Positions 59,301-64,000 of a stretch of 64,000 bases of DNA are shown one piece after another. Positions within the stretch are counted from its first letter, which is position 1, and every line of letters starts with the position of its first letter. Source of the DNA: Antedon mediterranea (taxonomy: Eukaryota; Echinodermata; Crinoidea; Comatulida; Antedonidae); assembly GCF_964355755.1 (NCBI RefSeq), contig NC_092670.1, positions 6,041,001-6,105,000 of the forward strand. The letters run 5' to 3'. The notes under the pieces are model-generated. The model was not told where the DNA came from. It was given only the letters and a program-made list of their open reading frames with translations, and made no database searches. Both the position numbers and the translations under genes were made by a program.

Positions 59301-62300
59301 CTACTGCAGTGAAACAGTAGAATAATTTCGACATTAAATATTTATTATTATTTTGACATTAATTTTGATCAAATAATGAAACAATTATGCTTATTTTAAC
59401 TATAAAAACAAAAAAGGGATAGGAAGCTGGGGAGTGGCAAGTTATCTAGACATATTTAACATGTTGAATTTGTTTTGTAGAAATAGACAATTCTCGATGA
59501 AAATCCTACTTCTGTTATTATTCCTATATAATGGACAGTAAAATATAAAAAACTATATTAATCATATCCAGCTCGTGTCCACACTTTAATTTATATATTC
59601 ACTTTCTATAATGTATTAATCAATTTAGATAAGCATGCATAATTAATTACAACATTCATTATGTTAATTACCAAATAAAAATCAAACATATCAAGTGTTT
59701 CTACAATAAATCACTACCTAAATGTTATGACATTTTTCTTATAAATGTTAATATGAAAGTTATTTAATATTGTGAAGACAAAAATATAGGAATTCAAAGT
59801 ATTTTATTTCTTAATGTTCAGAATGTAAAATTCTCCTGAGAGAGTCTTGTTTATTCCTGGAATGCAAACTTGTATTGAATCTTAATGAATAAGAATTATG
59901 ATAATGTTTATGATGACAATATGATATTTGATCTGACTGAAGCAAGGATATATAGAGTTTAAATGCATTAGCATATTCAAGGATAGATGAAAAGGGTGTG
60001 TGACATGATCTTTAAACAGTAGAAAGAGGTAGCAACTAAAGGCTGTGATTTATACAATATAAACACAATTATATATTTAATGCTATGTGTGTTGCAGGTC
60101 CACTTTTTATTAAAAAATCTCAAAAGAACTGTTTTCCGTTTTTGGTTGTTCGATCAGACTGCACTCAACATTTTAAAATAGAAGGGTGAAATTGCCAAAA
60201 CCAGGGCCTAAACAAGTTTTTTTTTTAAATATTAAATGAAGTGCTGAACTAGCCTACTACTATATTTTGCATTGTATTACTGCCTCTCCCCTTTTTAGTT
60301 TTTATCCAACTAGGAAAATTATAATAAAAGTTTTAGTTTTCTCTGCACTTAATTTATTACTTACTTTAGGAAAGAATAATATTTCAAAATTTAATGAAGT
60401 GTAATTTTGTAATTGTTCTTGATTGAATTAACAAAATAATATCAATCAAAATGCATTATATACAGCAATAATGCTGCTACACATTACTGGATGAGCTAAC
60501 CATAACTATGTTTATGGACATTAACCAATCAAATTATTTTGATGTTTATTGTTTTGGGACCAGTTGACCATATTTACTGCATACATCAAATAGACTGCCA
60601 ATCAAGTCACTGTTTAACCAAGCTGCAGTTATTGACTCAATTACCTTGATTTAATTTAAGCTGGTTCAATATTGACACAATAAAATGGCTTCTGCCTGTA
60701 GTTGTTCTTAAAGTTGTTTCTCAGAATTGTAAATATTTTGTTTTAGACCTATTTACTTTTGGAATATTTGTATACTTACTGGGCTACCTTGCAGAATATA
60801 GTGAAGGACCATGGTCCATTGTAATTTGCCAAAACATTAGAAAACAAATATAAATGATTCTAAAGTAATATATTGTAAAATCACTCAAGAAAAAAAACCA
60901 CCACGAGGTATGAACAAAAACAACAAAGATACTCTACTATTCTCAAAATAATTTTTTCTAAAACTTACAATTTAAAAGTTTTAGGTTTAAAAAAATAAAT
61001 CTTTCACATATTTCATAACAGTTTACCATATTTAAAAAATATAAATATATTTTATTTTAATATGCAAATATTTTCTTGAATTTTAAAAGGGTCAAAAGAA
61101 CAATTATTGATAACTATTGCTCATTTCGATTGAATTTTTCCTTTCACAAATTTACAGAATTCGTAGTAGAATATTCACTGTCAACGTTTTATATGGGAAA
61201 ATGCATCGCAGCATGTGCATTAAAATTCTACACTAATGGTTTGATTTAATATTGTCTGTGATTGTGAATTATATATCGTCTTTGAATGATAATTATTGAT
61301 TTGATACTTCATGGATTATTCATAACTAAAAAAATAATAGTATCTGAAAATATAACATTCCTGTTACAGTGTTGTTTTGCAGACAAATTTCAAACAATTT
61401 TGTATTTATTATATTAGACTACAGTAGAACCCCTATTAAGGGGACACTTTTGGGACCAAAAATAGTGTACCTTTATGGCTGTATTTGTAAGCGATTTGTT
61501 TGTAGAATTACTTTAGAATTTTGAAATGGGCCTATACCTTTGAGTTTGTATACTTCACCCATGGAGGAAAAAATAAATAAATATTTTTTCTTCCATGCTT
61601 AACCTCTCTAAATTATCAAACTTGTTGTGACAATAAAATGTGATGTGTCCATATATGGACATGATGATGTCATATCACTACCATATTTAGGCACATGACA
61701 CTTTTTTTGTCAAACTAGTTTGATATGACATAACCATCCAGTTACTAAACAGAGCAGAGTCGGCTAGTAATGTTTTATTTTTAAATTTTTGTTGTGGGTA
61801 TTTACTTCAGATATGTGATTATACAGGAAACAATCCATTAGTCTTGATATTTGTAACTGTTATTTAAGCTAATTTTACCATGACAACACAAACAATAAAC
61901 CCCCAAGGTCTAGGTCCTTAGTAGCAATGTCAGTACTAACCACATTCATAACACATACAATGAGATCATACACAGGTGGACCACTCACCTTACCACAGGT
62001 GTGACTGACCACAATGGACAATTGACCTGGACAATCAACTGTATTCACTCAACAATTAGTCATGCTGTTATTCTGATACCTAGATAAATCCTGCTAATGT
62101 ATTTCTTTGGGATTGTTTGTCAAACAGTTTGTGAATAAATTACCTAAATGTTCTGCTATACAATTTGCCGAATCCCAATTTGCCCAGTCCTGTTACTTTC
62201 CCACTTACAATGGTCTTTTAGTAAAGCATGCCTTTACTCGCCATCACTTAGAGATTTGTTTAAATAACATACTTAATAGTTATGCCATCATGCTATATTA

Positions 62301-63941
62301 TATTATTAATTGCATGAAATAAAGTAAAATTGTTTTAGAAGTTGATTGTATTATATTTATTAAAAGTTTCAAACTTCTTAGTCAGCAAAGTGGACTTAGC
62401 AAATTAAGATTTATTATTAAAAATTGTCTTAGCACCAAACAGGACAAATTTCAAATGATTTGTTTTTTATAAGCTATTTAACTGGTAAATTGTTTGCAGC
62501 ACAACAGGACTTTCATTCTTTATGATAATTGTTATAGCAGTACTTTACTGTTGTATGGAAAGGTGGAAGTAGGGTTTTAACAAGAGGGATTCACGTTAAT
62601 GAGAATAACAGAAATTATAATAACAATAAGTATTTGATGTTATTCTTATTAGTCATAAATGTATACCGCAAATTATATTTTTACCTTCTGGTTCTTTGGG
62701 TCAAAGGTTACACAATCAAGTCAGCAGTGGAAACACTGTTTTATCCCAATCAAGACATTAGTAATGTTTGTACCATTTATCATTAGGTCAAATACAAATT
62801 TAAAGTTAAGCGGCTCTCCCTCCCCTGATTTTCGAGCCGCCTACTGTATGTTTTTTTTTTATTACATTTTTTTTTAAATTACAAAAAAAACGTAACATTC
62901 CTTCTTCTTAAGCATACATAAACAATTGTAGCATAAATCAATGTTGATGACCTATTAAAATACAGTAATAACAAAAAAATACAGTCCCCAAAAATGTATC
63001 CTGGGTCCCTGGGTTTAGCCAGTGAGCGCTCATGCTGTTACACCACTGTAGGAAATACACAATAATTGGTATGCTAGTCAACTTACATTATATATATTAT
63101 TGATGCAGGGTTTTCTTCATATACAGTGCAGACATTGTAATCATTGTTAACAAATTTGTATCTACATTGTAATGAACTATTTATTAGTATTACCCTAGAC
63201 ATAAAGGCTCCAGATTCGTTGACAATTATTAATCCACACACATTTAAATGTTTATGTCAATGTTATGGTAGACACTGTAATTACACAACTTGTAAAGTTT
63301 CATCATCTAGTTCTATCCTGGTTTATCATTTAACTTCTACTGTACCGTAGTATTTGTTATAATACTGAAATTAGTGGTCAAATGTTAATTCATTGTATGA
63401 TATATACACTGTATAGAAATTAATATAAATAAATATTTTATGCAATTCCTGTCTGGGAAGGTGTTTCTGAATGTGTTAATAAAACAGTCTTGGCATTCAC
63501 AAAATTGTGTATAGAACTAGCTAATTCTATGTGTTTTAAATTTATTTTTTTAATAGGTTGAAAGCCTTTAAAAGTGTTGAGTTGTATAAATAGTTTTATT
63601 ATTAAGTCTTGGTAAACAAATTCTACTTTATTATAATGGAATTGAAGTCAACAATTCAATAAGCAACTTTGTGTTTACCAGGCTTCATCAAAATCAATTT
63701 TGTTCACCATGTATCATTACACTATTAAATTCTTTACCAAGTTTACAATTCTTTGTGTTTAGTTATATCTTTATAACATAGCTAATTTTCACTATTGCTT
63801 TTATCTTCATAGCGGTGAAAGCGGTGCTGGTAAGACAGAGAGTACCAAGTTTATCCTGAATTATTTATCCAAGATGAGTCAAGCCTCTGCAGTTGAGACG
63901 GGCAATGATGTATCAGTTGAGAAATGCATTCTTCAAAGCAG
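47333..63941 (+). CDS. MYO10: Unconventional myosin, class X-like, first three exons (3' end outside window)
   Basis: Actin-based motor; class X myosins carry cargo to filopodial tips. Exons: 47333-47520 (coding from ATG 47392), 49187-49374, 63813-63941, together about 148 residues of motor domain that continue past the window. Visible motifs are QIY-TYIGSILAAVNPYK, LPPHIYAIANDAYYSMW, QCVLI-SGESGAGKTES (ATP-binding P-loop, residues about 106-116) and FILNYLSKMSQ. The RHIGDLPPHI and VEKCILQS segments resemble class X more than classes III, VII or XV. The ATG context is AAATCAAAATGG (A at -3, G at +4). An in-frame TAA at 47383-47385 closes the frame upstream, so the protein starts here in this transcript. 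The start lacks the ~60-residue SH3-like N-terminal region of vertebrate myosin X. Tail domains (IQ, PH, MyTH4, FERM) cannot be checked, so the class is provisional. Confidence 0.85.
47337..47381 (+). promoter_or_regulatory. Upstream ORF in the myosin leader (14 codons)
   Basis: ATG at 47337 opens a 14-codon frame ending at TGA 47379-47381, only 10 bases before the main ATG and in another frame. It could lower initiation at the main start if this leader is used. Confidence 0.5.
47537..47608 (+). repeat. tRNA-Pro-like relic or SINE head in myosin intron 1
   Basis: GATGGTCTAGGAGTATGGTT strongly resembles the D arm of tRNA-Pro (A box TGGTCTAGGAG). GTAGGTTCGATATTCC supplies the B box. The acceptor and anticodon stems are broken. 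It starts 16 bases after the splice donor and runs into the repeat at 47634, so the two may form one SINE. Confidence 0.55.
47634..47796 (+). repeat. Repeat flanking myosin exon 1, downstream copy
   Basis: Partner of 46566-46698; see that entry. It carries small insertions relative to the upstream copy. Confidence 0.85.
48824..48927 (+). repeat. 27-bp tandem repeat, 4 copies
   Basis: Four units of CTGCCTTATACAAGCTTCGC followed by TTTGGG; the copies are nearly identical. It lies in myosin intron 1. Confidence 0.95.
48945..49031 (+). mobile_element. Retroelement 3' tail ending in (GATT)n
   Basis: GAAGAGAAATAAATGTTACT followed by four TGAT units looks like the end of a CR1/L2-type element. A shorter similar tail (AATAAAGATGTTTGATTGAT) is at 56264-56293. 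Confidence 0.45.
50473..50690 (+). mobile_element. tRNA-derived SINE family S1, diverged copy
   Basis: A box TGGCCGAGCAG and B box GAGTTCGACTT are kept. The body shares TAGTTCTGGTGGTGGAAC and GGACTATAAACTGTAGGTCC with the other S1 copies. The middle of the tRNA head differs, so it may be an older subfamily. Confidence 0.78.
51059..51934. mobile_element. Compound foldback/MITE element with CGGTATA repeats
   Basis: The outer ends are inverted repeats starting GGCCC(C)GTTTCTGCTGCC and running into AAAATATACCGTATA. TATG flanks both ends (51055-51058 and 51935-51938), a candidate 4-bp target duplication. The same terminus occurs again inside: GCAGCAGAAATGGGG at about 51730-51744 (right-end type) and ACCCATTTCTGCTGCC at about 51852. 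The last 83 bp (51852-51934) form a near-perfect palindrome of two facing ends. ATACCGTATA or its complement recurs throughout 51085-51120 and 51714-51912. There is no transposase; the ORFs here are by-products of the repeats. Confidence 0.75.
52403..52456. repeat. 54-bp near-perfect palindrome
   Basis: Arms of about 26 nt meet at a single central base (52430): AGGGAAGAGTTAAATTACA on the left and TGTAATTTAACTCTTCCCT on the right, extended by ATTAATC. There is one 1-nt bulge. With essentially no loop it can form a cruciform but is not a usual miRNA precursor. Confidence 0.93.
53355..54979. mobile_element. 1.6-kb PIF/Harbinger-like non-autonomous DNA transposon
   Basis: Inverted ends begin (A/G)GGTATGTTC(A/G)GACTCACGG and continue AGT.ACGGTGGAGTTAT, with about 45 bp alignable. 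TAA lies directly outside both (53352-53354 and 54980-54982), the TWA target duplication of PIF/Harbinger elements. Subterminal segments GGCGTAC, ATCCG.GGC and GTT.AGACACAA also mirror each other. Interior ORFs are short and unlike a DDE transposase or Myb-like partner, so the copy is non-autonomous. Confidence 0.85.
55067..55753 (-). other. 228-codon open frame over a degenerate repeat (unlikely gene)
   Basis: An unusually long open frame for this region. The product is rich in Cys, His, Tyr and Ser, with repeats like YCMLSYC. It recognisably matches no family. The underlying DNA (55340-55790) is an array of loosely repeated CATACA.TATG-type units of 25-35 bp, and the 3' end of the frame overlaps a SINE-type tail. 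The frame is best explained by the repeat. Confidence 0.35.
55085..55145 (-). repeat. SINE-type 3' tail fragment
   Basis: On the minus strand, ACTGAAGAGGCTACCCAGTA is followed by TAAAGAATAAA, matching the end of the S1 copy at 22484-22675. Confidence 0.6.
55340..55790. repeat. Degenerate minisatellite-like array
   Basis: Many short units built on G(A/C)GAGCATAC / CATACAATATGAGGG / CATGCAATATGGGCG with irregular spacing of about 25-50 bp. Too diverged for a clear consensus by eye. Confidence 0.55.
56471..56803. mobile_element. Possible MITE with GTTCGCACTGGA-type ends
   Basis: GGTTTCACACTGGAATCC on the left is mirrored imperfectly by CCACATCCAGTGCGAACAAG on the right, and inner segments (TTAACC / GGTTAAA) also pair. 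Target duplication is not clear and there is no ORF. Confidence 0.45.
57340..57453 (-). pseudogene. 5S rRNA-derived pseudogene or SINE3-type head
   Basis: The minus strand reads TACGGCCATACTGCGTTGAA, then GAAGTTAAGCAACGTTGGAC, then GGATGGGAGATCATCTGGGA and ends near GGTGCTGTATATACC. This is the order and spacing of 5S rRNA over ~114 nt, including the internal control segments. The 5' ATACGGCC can no longer pair well with the 3' GTGCTGTAT, and the middle is diverged, so it is not a functional 5S gene. Downstream on the same strand is a tRNA T-arm-like hairpin (AGGCATGGGTTCGTGCCT), so a composite SINE is possible. Confidence 0.8.
58660..58962 (+). mobile_element. Non-LTR retroelement 3' UTR with (GAAAT)n tail
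   Basis: A less AT-rich stretch of ~270 bp (with GTGTCTGGGTCCAGCTTCCC and CAGTTCACTTAGGTTGACCC) ends in AAATAAATAATGAAATGAAA TGAAATG, a tandem tail as in CR1/L2-type elements. No coding part was seen. Confidence 0.55.
61639..61722 (+). repeat. Dispersed repeat family A, copy 3
   Basis: Contains CCATATATGGACATGATGAT and TCACTACCATATTTAGGCAC like copy 2, but lacks the second CTACCAT unit and the 3' end. Confidence 0.75.
63001..63049 (+). repeat. Dispersed repeat family B fragment, copy 3
   Basis: GGTTTAGCCAGTGAGCGCTC with a following TGTTACACCACTG. See 8316-8363. Confidence 0.5.
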
Positions 63942-64000
63942 GTATAGTTACAGAGTCGACTTATATAAGCCTAAACAATTTGTTTACTAAAATGTTATAT

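Larger units (their letters stand above)
49375..63812 (+). other. Myosin intron 2 (14.4 kb)
   Basis: The intron lies between the TYIGSIL exon and the P-loop exon. It holds the elements listed separately. Outside them the sequence is AT-rich with no supported gene. Smaller items are a hairpin GGGTGATCA...TGATCACCC at about 58206-58254 and a single pogo-type end (CAGTAGAACCCC) near 61423 with no partner. Short ORFs in it are not gene-like. Confidence 0.8.

Noticed and set aside
61423-61500. CAGTAGAACCCC end as a full pogo-type element
   Set aside because: No matching right end was found nearby; it can be only a solo or truncated terminus.
1-64000. CRISPR arrays, bacterial operons or phage-like genes
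   Set aside because: Spliced metazoan genes fill the window; the tandem repeats have no spacer structure.

Overview
This is a window from an animal nuclear genome. It is AT-rich, with short coding exons split by long GT-AG introns, three recognisable metazoan genes all on the + strand, and many small transposon relics. The protein sequences and the very common TAGGCCTA-type and TACAGTA-type words suggest an invertebrate deuterostome, perhaps an echinoderm. That assignment is a guess; no species-specific marker was seen.

Layout. (1) 83-15989: the last 21 coding exons of a USP40-type ubiquitin-specific protease, with the 5' part lying upstream of the window. Its introns carry a decayed CR1/L2-like LINE (about 2240-5806, minus strand), a TTAA-flanked MITE (8402-8909), a tRNA-derived SINE (10841-11163) and several dispersed repeats. 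A 34-bp minisatellite lies just after the stop codon. (2) 18518-31039: a complete 12-exon gene for an IGF2BP/IMP-type RNA-binding protein (two RRMs, four KH domains, 640 aa). Two consecutive introns each hold a box C/D snoRNA-like sequence. Intron 1 holds a Tigger/pogo-like non-autonomous transposon and a 220-bp MITE. (3) 31040-47332: no coding exon recognised; it holds the IGF2BP 3' flank and repeats. (4) 47333-63941: the first three exons of an unconventional myosin most like class X, up to just past the P-loop. The gene runs off the right edge. Its 14.4-kb second intron contains a nested inverted-repeat element (51059-51934), a near-perfect 54-bp palindrome, a 1.6-kb TAA-flanked PIF/Harbinger-like element (53355-54979), a 5S-rRNA-derived pseudogene (57340-57453) and other repeat fragments.

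The three genes belong to unrelated pathways: deubiquitination, mRNA binding and localisation, and filopodial motor transport. Nothing suggests an operon-like unit. The most notable unlisted signals are the paired intronic snoRNAs, the compound foldback element with CGGTATA repeats, the altered GXXG loops in KH2 and KH3 of the IGF2BP protein, and the myosin start, which is closed by an upstream in-frame stop and lacks the usual N-terminal SH3-like region.
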